Of a DNA stretch of 64,000 nt, positions 37,164 to 47,438 are shown piece by piece; the stretch's first letter is position 1; every line of letters starts with the position of its first letter. The notes beneath the pieces are model-generated. The model was not told the origin of the DNA. It saw only the letters and a list, made by a program, of their open reading frames with translations, and did no database searches. A program made the position numbers and the translations under genes. The stretch covers positions 6,326,501 to 6,390,500 of the forward strand of contig NW_026562179.1 of assembly GCF_027943255.1 (NCBI RefSeq). Direction: 5' to 3'. This DNA comes from Anastrepha obliqua (lineage: Eukaryota > Arthropoda > Insecta > Diptera > Tephritidae).

Positions 37164-39090
37164 TATTCGATTCTGTTAAATTATTTAACTGTTGTCTCGA
37201 TAGTGCATCTGCTACAACATTTGTTGCTCCGGGTTTATAGATTATTCTTGGCGAAAATTCTTCAATAAATGCCCTCCATATTTTCATTTTAACATTAGGG
37301 TTTCTTTCAGATATCGCAAACGATAGCGGTTGGTGGTCCGTATAAATTTCTAAATCTTTTACAGCATAAAGGTAATGTCGCAATGTTTTCAATGCCCAAA
37401 CAATAGCATAAAGCTCCTTTTCGTTAGTTGCATAATTCTGCTCGGTTGAATTCAAGGTCTTTGAAATAAATGTTATGGGTTTTCCTCGTTGTGATAATAC
37501 AGCCCCCACAGCTACATTTGAAGCGCCGGTATTTAAAATTAATTTTTCATTAAAATCAGGTTGCGATAATTCAATGCATTGGCATAATACATCCTTTAAC
37601 CTTTCACAAGCGGCTATACCTTCTTGGTCAAGATCAATCCTTGTCTTTTTTGATACATGCTGCGATACTCCTCCATTTTTTCCTTTTAAGTGCTTTGTCA
37701 GTGGCTTAGCTATTGTAGCGTAATCTTGAATAAATTTTCTGTAATATCCTGTTAATCCCAAAAAAACCCTTAATTGTCGTAAAGTTTTAGGCATGGGATA
37801 ATTTTTTATCGCTTCCACTTTTTTTGGGTCTGTTTTAATAACCTTATGAGATACTACGTATCCCAGAAATTCAACTTCTGTTTCTATAAACCTTGATTTT
37901 TCAAGAGATATTTTCATATGAGCTTCCCTTAATCTTTCAACTATTTGTTTTAACTGCTGAATATGTTCTGTCAATGTCTTCGAAAATATTATAATATCAT
38001 CAATATACACTTGGCAAAATTTACCGATATATTCACGTAAAATATCATTCATTGCTCTCTGAAATATACTAGGGGCATTCCTTAGCCCAAATGGCATCCG
38101 TAAGTACTCATATTTCCCGTTATTAACTGAGAAAGCCGTTTTTTCAATATCACCTTCCTGCATTAAAATCTGATGAAATCCTGACTCTAAATCAATTGTT
38201 GAAAAATATTTGGATTCCCCCAAATTCGAAAGTATCACCTCAGGATTAGGCATGGGGTATCTATCTGATATTGTTTTTTCATTTAATTTTTTAAAATCTA
38301 TGACCAACCTTAGTTTAGGACTTCCATCCTTGTTCATTCCCTTTTTCGGAACAACCCAAACAGGAGAATTATAAGGACTTTTGCTATTCCTTATTATACC
38401 CTTTCTTAGTAAATTTCCAATTTCCTCATTAACAAAATCATTTACAGACACAGGATATGGATACTGCTTCGACCATATGGGTTTGTCATCCTCAGTTCTA
38501 ATTTCCGCTTTTATGTCTGTCCTGAAAGGCAAATCCATGTCAATGTTCTTATGTGTTTCCTTTATAATTCTAATAATATCCTTTCTCAATAGAGGAATAT
38601 TAAAATCTTCACTTTCACCAATATTTTTTTTATATTTCTTAGAAAATTTATTCCTCATTTCCAAATTTTCAACTTCAAAATTATTTAACATATTGCTGGA
38701 ATGATCTTCAGCGGGCGCTTTAGAGGTTTCTTCCTCCAAAGTTAATTTTCTATTTGTTTTATGCTGGTATGACTCATCAGCTGGCGTCATAAGACAATTT
38801 TGTCGCATGATAACTTTTGTATTTCCAAAGCATTCCTTCTTTGAATTTTCATTTTTTTCTTTTATATTGCCGGTATTACCTTCGGCGGGCGCTTTAGGAC
38901 TTCCGTGTCCCAAAGATTTAACTTTTGTATTTCCAAAGCATTCCTTCTTTGAATTTTCATTTTTTTCTTTTATATTGCCGGTATTACCTTCGGCGGGCGC
39001 TTTAGGACTTCTGTGTCCCAAAGACTTTACTTTTGTTCCTGATTTTCCTATACAACTATCCTCATTGTTACTTAAAAACCGTATTTTTCT
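37111..39090 (-). pseudogene. pol: RT and RNase H part of element A pol
   Basis: The frame is open from about 39090, with no ATG needed, to 37111. RT shows LRLVIDFKKLNEKT, LESGFHQI, MPFGLRNAPSIFQ and the catalytic YIDD. RNase H shows the Thr-Gly-Ala-Ser-Asn substrate-binding start, YTDHQPLSFA and VVADALSR. An unusual N-terminal extension of about 150 residues carries a 36-residue repeat. The frame overlaps the end of protease in the -1 frame. It is lost just before integrase. Confidence 0.88.
38813..39028 (-). repeat. Two-copy 108-bp tandem repeat inside pol of element A
   Basis: Two near-identical 108-bp copies (38813-38920 and 38921-39028) encode a 36-residue hydrophilic repeat containing SPKAPAEGNTGNIKEKNENS. 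It lies between protease and RT. The period is a multiple of three, so the frame stays open. Confidence 0.9.
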
Positions 39091-39368
39091 GAATATTCGT
39101 TCCCATAATTAATTTCCTCCTTTTCCATATCAATCTTAGCTCTAATCTTCTTCAAGAAATTAACTCCTATCAAGAAATCACTTTCTAAATTATCTATTTC
39201 ATTAAATCTTTCCATACATCCCAATAGATGTACGTTATGAAACAAATCAATGACGGTCGAACCATGAATAGTCCTTACCCTCTTCTTAATTGCTAATACC
39301 TGTCCATTGTCATACACTCCCTTTCTAATATAACAACTAGTAGCACCGGTATCTATTAGTATCCTCAT
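39072..39368 (-). CDS. pro: Aspartic protease of element A
   Basis: 98 codons. The active-site motif LIDTGATSC lies at residues 4-12 and the flap/hydrophobic core FLIGVNFL near residue 68, typical of retroviral-type proteases. The ATG overlaps the gag stop as TAATG, and the frame is -1 to gag. It is read either by frameshift or by re-initiation; I cannot tell which. RT follows in the next -1 frame. Confidence 0.82.
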   Translation of the reverse strand: MRILIDTGATSCYIRKGVYDNGQVLAIKKRVRTIHGSTVIDLFHNVHLLGCMERFNEIDNLESDFLIGVNFLKKIRAKIDMEKEEINYGNEYSEKYGF

Positions 39369-40486
39369 TACTTTTCCGGTTTGCAGATCTGTCCGGAATA
39401 TGTAGGGCAGGTGGAAGTTGGACCTAAAAAATGATTTTCACTAATATTATTGATTCTATGAGCCTTTGCAGGTGGTTGACCACTAAAGTTTGTATTATCA
39501 TTTCTTTTTATCGGTGGATTAAACCTATTTCCAGAGAAAGCATTACCCTGTTGTGATCTTGCAAACATCCCTCGTTGCACCACAGGAGCATTACAAGATG
39601 AAGTATCCGTGGGTTCTGGCTTTGGGAAATTTACATTTGTATTCTGTCTTACTTGTGGATATCTCAAATTATTTTGGAACACCATTTTTTTATCACCTCT
39701 AAAATTATTTTGATAATTTCCATTATCATTACTTCCTTGGTTTCGAGCTCTAGAAAAATGCAATGCGAATTTTGATCGCATTTGGTTTGATTGAAGCTCC
39801 TGAGCCTTAGCCAAAGCGTTTGGCAAATCGACTGGAGCCAATGTGAAAAGTATCTGGTTAAGTGGAGGACGTAAACCGGTAATAAATGTCCTCAAAGCAG
39901 TTTCACGATTCTTAATATTAAGTTGGTTTGTTATTTCTGAATTAGTACCATGCGTCATTATGGTCTTATTAATTAATAAAGTTAATTTACGGTTTACTTC
40001 ATTATAATAATCTATTAGGAATTTTGATCCTTGTCTTAAAATACTCATCTCTTGATCAATTACATGAATTGGTCGTCTGTCAGCATATGCAAAGTCCAAT
40101 CTAGCAAATATGGCCTCTAAATTCAATACAGCCCCATGATTAGTCAAAATATCATTCGCATCTCCTACAATTTTATTTCTTAATATAGTTAGTGCGCCAA
40201 AGTATCTTCTGCTACCTTCAATATACAAACTCATAGAATTTTTTGCAGCCTCTCTCCAACTAACATATGATTTACCTGAAAACACGGGCAAAGATCGAAT
40301 TATATCCAAGCTTTCATTACAAATTAATGCATCGTCAATAGTCTGAGTCCGATACTCAGTTACCTGAGAAGCTGTGGTCAGAGCCCTAATTTGGTTATTG
40401 AGTTGACCTATTTCAATACGTAAGTTTGCGGTGTGGGTAGCTATTAATCTAGCTATATCTTCCGCAGATAAATTATTCACTGCCAT
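39368..40486 (-). CDS. gag: Gag of element A (372 codons, open)
   Basis: Starts at ATG 40486, about 700 bases after the PBS. It has an N-terminal helical region, a capsid-like middle (SLPVFSGKSYVSWREAAKN; ETALRTFITGLRPPLNQIL), and an Asn/Gln/Arg-rich tail. There is no CCHC knuckle, which is usual for errantiviruses. It is open from ATG to TAA and so the best preserved gene of this element. It would form the particle shell and bind RNA. Confidence 0.85.
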   Translation of the reverse strand: MAVNNLSAEDIARLIATHTANLRIEIGQLNNQIRALTTASQVTEYRTQTIDDALICNESLDIIRSLPVFSGKSYVSWREAAKNSMSLYIEGSRRYFGALTILRNKIVGDANDILTNHGAVLNLEAIFARLDFAYADRRPIHVIDQEMSILRQGSKFLIDYYNEVNRKLTLLINKTIMTHGTNSEITNQLNIKNRETALRTFITGLRPPLNQILFTLAPVDLPNALAKAQELQSNQMRSKFALHFSRARNQGSNDNGNYQNNFRGDKKMVFQNNLRYPQVRQNTNVNFPKPEPTDTSSCNAPVVQRGMFARSQQGNAFSGNRFNPPIKRNDNTNFSGQPPAKAHRINNISENHFLGPTSTCPTYSGQICKPEK

Positions 40487-40845
40487 TCTTGCAAATCTAA
40501 CTATTATATCGTCCAGTGTATAAATAAAAAAAAATTTTCCAAGGTCCTTTCCTCACCTTTTGCACTTATTCTCTTGATAAATCTTTCACTCAATTACACT
40601 TTTTCACTATCTTCTTATTTAAATGTGGGCACTTAGACTCTTTGTGATTATTGCCACAGTAACTGCAATAATACAGACGCACGTATTTAGGGGTACTTGA
40701 ACTATTTCCCATTTACCTTATTTCTACGGGTTTTTTTCTTATTATTATGATAAATTAACTTACATTAATATACTCCTGATTCTGGTGTCGTCCTTTGCTG
40801 GTACTTAGATTCTTTGATTGTTGCTTTTCTGTTCCTTTCTTACTG

Positions 40846-40990
40846 CTTTGTAGTCCTGTGAGAATTTTCTACTGCTTTGTAGTCCTGCGAGAATTTTCTT
40901 CTGCTTTGTGGTCCTGCGAGATTTTTCTACTGCTTTGTGGTCCTGCGAGAATTTTCTTCTGCTTTGTGGTCCAGCGAGAATTTTCTTCTG
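40846..40990 (-). repeat. Five 29-bp tandem repeats in the leader of element A
   Basis: Five copies starting at 40846, 40875, 40904, 40933 and 40962, each with CTTTGTGGTCCTGCGAGA or a close variant. They sit between PBS and gag, where gypsy carries its Su(Hw)-binding repeats. The unit does not contain an obvious Su(Hw) site. The short frame across it is not a gene, since 29 is not a multiple of three. Confidence 0.93.
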
Positions 40991-41181
40991 CTTCAACTTT
41001 GTTTTTTTTTTTTAAATTTCTCGAAAATTTTTATTATTTATTATTTTTTTTTTTTTCGCCCAATTCATGGGGTACTTTTCTTCAAAATGTGTTATTTGTT
41101 TTTTCGCCCGATTCGTGGGGTACTTATTGTATTATCACCGACCGTATGCCCTCTCGCACGAGGTATTTGCTTACGGTTGAT

Positions 41182-41200
41182 GCTCCTGGCAGGATCGCCA
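41182..41200 (-). other. Primer binding site of element A (tRNA-Arg type)
   Basis: On the - strand TGGCGATCCTGCCAGGAGC directly follows the 5' LTR. As I recall the Drosophila tRNA-Arg(ACG) 3' end, it is complementary over nearly its full length. mdg1 and 412 also use tRNA-Arg. Confidence 0.8.
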
Positions 41201-41728
41201 ATTAAAGTTATAACGCGGGTGAGCGTTAAAAAAATAAAACAACACGATTGCTTTCAAAGTCAAACTTGAAGTGAATCTTTTATTCTTACGTTATTTCTTT
41301 TATACCAAATTTTTGCTTACTCTATACTTAACAAATAATTGTTTGTGTTTACAATAAATCTTTCACTACTGGATGAGCTTATTTCATCATCCTCTAATTT
41401 GTGCTTATGCTAGCTTTAAAAGTACTTGACAAATAATTGTTTATGTTTATAAATTTGTGCTTATGCTGTGCTTATGCTAGCTTTAAAAGTACTTGACAAA
41501 TAATTATTTATGTTTATAAATTTGTGCTCATGCTAGCTTTAAAAAGTATTGCTTATTGTAATTCTATCCTTAACAAATAATTGTTTATATTTACAGTAAA
41601 TATTTCACTATTGGATGAGCTTATTTCATCATCCAATTAGTGCTTATGCAAGCTTTAAGAAGTATTGCTTACTCTAAGTTTTTGTATATATTTGCCGTTA
41701 TGCGGCTTACCAGAGTAGGGTATTAACT
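41200..41728 (-). repeat. 5' LTR of element A (529 bp)
   Basis: Same ends as the 3' LTR. It has an additional 56-bp tandem copy (about 41482-41537), which must have arisen by a duplication or deletion after insertion, as both LTRs start identical. Confidence 0.92.
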
Positions 41729-41938
41729 TGTATGTTGGGACAATGTACATATGTACGTAAATGTTTCTATTCTAAGCAAAACAATGAATATTCGTATATA
41801 CATATAACCGCACATACTTACTTTATGCCTCTACATGTGTATGCTTCCAAAACTAAAATTCTAAGCCTAGCGACTACAAGAACAAAATGCATTCTTAGGC
41901 GTAGCTGTTGTCGCCATGATTATTTACCCGCGACGGCG
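41729..41938. other. Short unannotated stretch right of element A
   Basis: AT-rich DNA starting with the TGTA target duplication. I see no coding or RNA gene. It ends in CGGCG, the duplication of the next element. Confidence 0.6.
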
Positions 41939-43119
41939 CACACTGGGGATTTAGCGGAAGAAAGTCAAATTTGCTACATACCACCTACGCAATGTTTAAT
42001 GGTATTTCTAAATTCCAGAATAGAACCAACAATAAAATCAAAAAGAATTACTAAACTCCGACTTACAGTTTTTTTTTATAGATATGTCAAAAGTACAGTA
42101 GGTTCTGTTTTTATGCGGCTTTTTTTTATGCGGTTTTGAAATAGTGCGGTTTTTTTTTAAATTACAAAATGCATGTCGACCTATCGGGAATTGTACATAT
42201 AAACAAGATTCTAAACCAGCTAAGCAAAAACTCATCACAGATTCATGCGGCCTATGGAACGTATCTATAGTTATAATATGGGACTAGTGCCCTTTTTTAT
42301 GCGATTTTATTACATTATTTCAGATTTATGCGGTTTTAGCATTTGAAACGTATCTATAGTTTTACTATAGAACTAGTAGCTTTTTTTATGCTGTTTTTTT
42401 TTATGCTGTTTCTTGCGGAACGTATCTACCGCATAAAAACAGAACCTACTGTATAATTTTTTTATAGTATTGAACTGACTAAGAAAAAACTTCAAAGCCC
42501 AAGGTGGTTTTTTTTCCTTTTGCTTGAGCCGACTTCCAATTTTTTATTTTGCATTAGGGTACGATATTTTTATATATATTAGCCGGAAAAACAAAGGCTG
42601 TGAAGCATTTGATTATCTATTTATAATTAATTTTACGAAAGAAAAAAAAATCATATTCCTTTATATTCTTGGATCTGCAAGGTGAGCTACATTTACCTAC
42701 GGTCAGAAACTAGTATCAGCGTGTTGCTTAATAGCGTCTCTTCCAGTTTTAATCAATTGCAGGTGCCACCAGGCGCCACTGATTATTTTTTGGTAATGAT
42801 AATAACTAAGCGCTTTCTAGTGTGTGCATAATAATAACGAAACACTTTTAATTTTGTTTTGACATTTTGAGGGTAATTCAGAATTATGAACTTACATGTA
42901 TCCTGTGCGTAAATATTTGCTGGCTTATATTAATAAAAAAAAAAAATTAAAATTTATGAATTTTAAAAAACATTGTTTTTTAAATTTTTTTTTAAAAAAT
43001 AGTTTTTAAACATGTTCTTTTCATACACAAATATATACCACTTCGTTAGTAGTAAAAATGTAAATATTTTTTAGGATGTATACTTTTTTCCGCATCTCTG
43101 TACAAAAATCCCCAGTGTG
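41939..43119. mobile_element. Transib-like non-autonomous DNA element (1181 bp)
   Basis: Perfect 14-bp inverted ends CACACTGGGGATTT (41939-41952 and 43106-43119) are flanked by a 5-bp direct repeat CGGCG (41934-41938 and 43120-43124). A GC-rich 5-bp duplication and ends starting CAC are features of the Transib superfamily, related to RAG1. No transposase is seen; the interior is AT-rich. A second element (42096-42451) is nested inside. Family assignment is inference, while the ends and duplication are read directly. Confidence 0.75.
42096..42451. mobile_element. pogo/Tigger-like MITE (356 bp)
   Basis: Perfect 23-bp inverted ends beginning CAGTAGGTTCTGTTTTTATG lie between TA dinucleotides (42094-42095 and 42452-42453). 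The interior holds several repeats of TTTTTATGCGGTTTT, an extension of the end motif. Length, TA target and CAGT ends fit Tc1/mariner elements of the pogo/Tigger group. It is non-coding. Confidence 0.88.
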
Positions 43120-43124
43120 CGGCG

Positions 43125-43860
43125 CTGAACAGTTTCAAATATTAAAAAGCACAACAAAAACAAATTCATTGATAAGTTCGAGCTCATATTTCTACGAGCA
43201 AAGTACTTTCATTCATAAAACGAGCCGCCCATATGCAAATTTTCACGACCATTCGAAAATAGTCAATATTGGAATATTTCGCGTTGAATTATTTGCCAAT
43301 ATTTGGTAAATCTTGAATTTTTGTCAAGTCGAGTGGCCGCGGCTCCGTACATATGTATGCATCAATATATGTATGTAAATATGTGTTCTAAATTCTCGAC
43401 AGCAATAGCAAATCGAATATTTTTTCTGTTGCAAGTGCTCGCAGCCTCATGTATGTATGTCTATGGAAGTTTGTATGCATGTATTTATGTATATGCGTGT
43501 TTGCTTTTGCACGTCCATACGAACGAGATTTCATATGTAGATATTCATTTGATTTAGCTGAACGAATATATTGATTTTGTAAGGAAATCCTGCCGAATTA
43601 TATTATTGGTATATGTTCATTTAAGTTCTTCTTACCAAATAAATATTATTATCCTTAAGAAAATTGAAACACTAGTTTTTTTAATCTCTATTTTTTATTT
43701 TTACCAACTAGTAAGTTAACTACTCATATATAGTATATGTATATATGTATATTACAATACTATAAATAATAGGTATTTATTGTACATTTCCTGAAATGAA
43801 AAAAAATATATAAAATTGTGAAAGCACGAATTACGAAATTGTTCTCATATTAAAACAATT
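43125..43860. other. AT-rich stretch without recognised gene
   Basis: Includes 43346-43402, which matches the start of the array flank (ATGTATGCATCAATATATG). Otherwise simple TATGTATG-type sequence with no supportable ORF. Confidence 0.55.
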
Positions 43861-43888
43861 TCTCACACGACTTCGATATTGACATCGA

Positions 43889-44598
43889 TTAAGTCATATC
43901 AGATATCAATCGCGCTACTATGTACAGCACTTCGTGTGCTGTGGAATGAGTATTAATACCCTGACTAGCTCGGACCCGATAAAAGAAATTTTCTAGATAA
44001 TCTTGGTTTAACTTTCCAAGGAAAATAAATGTTAAATTTTGATGCTGTTGAAAAAGTTCCGCGCACAATTCCAGCATCGATTTTATTGTAGTACGAAAGC
44101 CTTGGATACATTTAATAGTAGAATATGCACGCATTGTAGACATTGGACTAAAGACCTCTAAGTAACTTAATAGTCTTTCAACTTTGCCCCTATCATCCCG
44201 CTTCAGAGGAGACCTTAATGGATTTGTTGACTGGAAATGCTTTGCATCGAGTTCATCAAAAAGATCATTATTTCTTTAACAAATATCTGCGTGGGCTTGG
44301 CAAAATTTATTAAGTTTTCGTCATTACCAAATAAATTTTGACTACACATCATGTAAATACCTGACGCTACCGAATTGCTCAATACTTGTGTTGCGCGTGA
44401 AACGCTCATTTTTTCGAAAATGCTTGGGTAAATATGAGCCTCCGTCAATTTTGGGCAAATTTTAAAATTGGAATTCTTTTGATCAATATCAAATAACTTC
44501 CTAATGACCTTAAAGCTTGCAGTGCCATGGGCGGTTGGAATATCATATTTCATAAATACATTACGGATGGACTTTATGAGATGGCAATAGTCAAACAT
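43889..44598 (-). pseudogene. P-element/THAP9-type transposase fragment
   Basis: Two open pieces in different frames. The upstream one (44598-44215) has CHLIKSIRN, KICPKLTEAHIYP and KMSVSRATQVLSNSVA, the conserved core of P-element and THAP9 transposases. The downstream one (44143-43889) has LNQDYLENFFYRVRASQG and STAHE, the conserved C-terminal part. The N-terminal THAP DNA-binding domain is missing, and a frameshift lies near 44200. It is a dead fragment, cut on its 5' side by a Tc1 fragment. Confidence 0.82.
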
Positions 44599-45211
44599 GC
44601 AAAAATTGGATATTTATGCACGACAACGATCCCAAACATACTGCGGGAGTGGTCAAAAACTGGCTTTCGCAGGAAAATATTACCCAGCTCGATTGGCCAG
44701 CACAAAGTCCGAAATTAAATCCAATCGAAAACTTGTGGAATGATGTGAAGACGATGGTTGGACAAAAAAATTTAAAAATATCGATGAACTTTGGGAAGGT
44801 CTACAGGAAGCGTGGAACTCTATTCCTTTGGACAGGTGCCAAAAGTTAATAGAGAGTTTACCACGCAGGTGTGAAGCAGTTATACAGAATAACGGATATT
44901 CTACCAAATATTGATATGGTAAATAATAATAGTCAACAATCTTTTCTCAATTCTTACAAATATTTCATATTTTTTACAGAAATCAAAACTGCGCTAAGTC
45001 TTTGTCCAAATCCCACTATGACCAAATAAGAATTACTTCTATTTTATCATATTTTTACTAGGGAAAACTGTCTACTTTAAGTTATTTTGTCTTATAATAA
45101 AGTGTTAAATATATTTAGTTAAAAAAAACTGGATTTAATTTGGTTTCATATCTTTTAATCGAGCATTATATTGAACTCTTTTTAAGTGCGCTAAACGTTT
45201 GACCATAGCTG
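44599..45211 (+). mobile_element. Tc1-like element, 3' part
   Basis: A frame near 44616-44800 encodes HDNDPKHTA and WPAQSPKLNPIENLW, the second Asp and the Glu region of the Tc1 DDE transposase. The frame is lost near 44770. The 3' end shows the inverted end CTAAACGTTTGACCATAGCTG at 45191-45211 followed by TA. The left half is missing and the fragment abuts the P-type transposase, so it probably inserted there and was later truncated. Confidence 0.85.
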
Positions 45212-45213
45212 TA

Positions 45214-47077
45214 TGTCCTATGCTAATATATGTATATAAACATGCATACATACAATTACGCACAATTTTCATAAAAAACCAAAAAGAACAAATCTGTAAA
45301 CATGCATACAAATCATATGGACATAATATATCAAATGAACAAATCTGTTCTGTACGCAAGCAAATGTAAGCTAATGTAAACCATGATGGAAAGAATAATG
45401 AGGTGGCGCCTATCGTGGTCCCGTTACTTTGCGCTCAGCGAATTTGACAACTAGTTACGTGATTTTAGCTCCAGTATGGCCAGATTACCATTTTCGTAAC
45501 TTGATTTATCATTTTTTTTTTGTTATTTTTATTATTTTTTGTCTCGGAGTTTTAGTTCTTTCTTCAGGACATTTTTCTAGCTGTTCTAATTAAAATGTCA
45601 TGTTTATAATTTTGTAAAATATACATTTTTTAATAATTATTTAAATAATTCAGTCAGTTTTATTTAGCTTTACTTTTTTTTAACATCTGGTGGCATTGCC
45701 CGCGATTGCCGGTGTTGTTCTGCTTTCGGCAGTCAAATCTCTCCCTCGCTACTGCAGAGTTGCCTAGCTTTGGATATAAAAACGCACTAAAATGCCCATT
45801 CAAAGAAAATAACCCAACAAATTTTTATTGAATCACTTAAGAACTTTGTATGCGTGACAAAATGTCTTTAAAATGTGCGTTTTCTTAAATAAATGTGTTA
45901 TGCTTATGTACAATTTAATTTATGAGTTTTTTTTTAAGCGAGACTCTTTTGTTAAGGGAACGACTTTTTTGCTATATTTGAAGTTATGTAACTAGATAAG
46001 GTACTCTTTTTGTAAAAATGTCAGTATGGTTTCTTTAGTATTTTCTGTATAGTATAGTATAGTATAGTATAACTCTTAGTGTCCTATGTCTCACTAAGGA
46101 TTGATGACCGGAAGAAACGATTACACCTCTATGGTTTTAATTCGCATTCAATAAATTCAAAGGGTTTTTAAAATGTGTAAAAAGGTTTTCAATCTTAAGA
46201 AGAGTTGAGAGAGGGGCATTTAATATTTTTGCATAACCATAAATGGAGCCAAAAATTAAATTCACACTTTCAAAATATCAAATTTTATAAGAATCAACTA
46301 ATTTTCATTAGCACTAAAATCTTCTCAGAGTGACCTTTTTAACCTTTTTTTGTTTAATAATATAGTTTGTTTTTTAACCTAAAGTTTCGGTAGCTTTAAT
46401 TTAAAAAAAAGAAACAAACACGAAACTTCAAAATTTTCGCATTTTCGGTATAAAAAAGCACTAAATTTATTGCGAAGAGCAAATGGTTGGCAATACTGCA
46501 CAACTCAGCAAACGTGACGTCACGTACGCTCTGATGGGCGCAATCTTCTTTCTATCATTCTTGAATGTAAACTACATTTTTTCACTCTTGCGTATCACTC
46601 TCTCCCTCTCATTTCTCTCCGGCAGCCATATTAATTAATTTCCTACTGTTAACTTGTGCTGATTTCATTTTCTTACGCGTGTATTGTTAGAGCCCAAAAT
46701 GAGGAACGGGCCGGGACTGCGCCTTCTCTATGAATTTACGTTCTCTGGCTGCTGTGCGTCAAGTGCGCGCATGAGCATACAGTAACTTGCAGAAAACTGC
46801 AAACATAAGTAGCTTATAAAAAAGTTCTGTGTCGGACTTTTCAATACTAGAAGTAAATTTCCAAACAATTATTTTATGTTCTCTGATAGGTAAATAGTTA
46901 ATTAGTACATTACTTTACGTATGTAGTTCTTCAATTGATAAAAAGTGCACGAAACATATGCATATATGCATAGTTAGAAACTTACTCAGAAATCAGAGTA
47001 TTTGAAGGTGCCTGTACACATTTCAAGGTTACTGTACGTACAATACTGTGCCTATGAATGTGCGCTGTGCCTATGAA
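45214..47077. other. Unassigned 1.9-kb stretch
   Basis: No gene recognised. It contains an (AGTAT)n microsatellite at about 46049-46072 and, at 46722-46747 on the - strand, the CAGAGAACGTAAATTC motif of the array flank, diverging after about 30 bp. Left of element B the sequence TGTGCCTATGAATG is repeated in tandem. Confidence 0.55.
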
Positions 47078-47081
47078 TGCG

Positions 47082-47438
47082 AATTTTGTATTTTACTCAA
47101 GCGGCAGAGAAAAAAAATAAATGAAAGAATAAATACAACTTTTTGCTTGAAGGGCTTCTCAACAACTGATTTATTATAATTTCAATTATTACATTTAGAC
47201 TTAAACTAACGTACATATATATTTGCTTATTCTGCATTTAATATTTATTTTTACAAAATTGTTGTCAATATCTTATTCCGCATTTCCTGTCCCACACTTT
47301 TTCAAGTAAGTCAAACTGTTGCAAAACAGGAAATGCGTTTCCAATTACATTTACTTATTGTTCATTATTTTATTTACAAACTCATCAATTTCGTCTGTTT
47401 TACAATGTGAATTTAACTTTGAAATTGAATATGTAACT
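47082..47438 (-). repeat. 3' LTR of element B (357 bp)
   Basis: On the - strand it starts AGTTACATATTC after the purine run AAAGGGGGGAGA and ends ACAAAATT. The env stop codon lies inside it (47351). Confidence 0.93.

Larger units (their letters stand above)
34260..41728 (-). mobile_element. Element A: full-length env-bearing Ty3/gypsy LTR element
   Basis: Two LTRs (34260-34732 and 41200-41728) bound a 6.5-kb interior with gag, protease, RT-RNase H, integrase and env in that order on the - strand. TGTA flanks both ends (34256-34259 and 41729-41732), so the insertion is intact as a unit. The PBS is complementary to a tRNA-Arg end. Integrase and env resemble the array element (KYDRQP, GTPDHDD), so the two are relatives. 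pol and env carry frameshifts; gag and protease are open. It inserted in the repeat flank just right of the array, in the opposite orientation. Confidence 0.93.

Noticed and set aside
40846..40990. CRISPR-like array
   Set aside because: Repeats are directly adjacent without spacers, in a eukaryotic retroelement leader.
40805..40996. 63-codon minus-strand frame with repeating QKKILAG and RRKFSQD
   Set aside because: It is a translation of the 29-bp leader repeats; the repeat length is not a multiple of three.
45385..46800. Host gene exon in the 1.9-kb unassigned stretch
   Set aside because: No frame longer than about 75 codons and no coding-like motif or clear splice pair.
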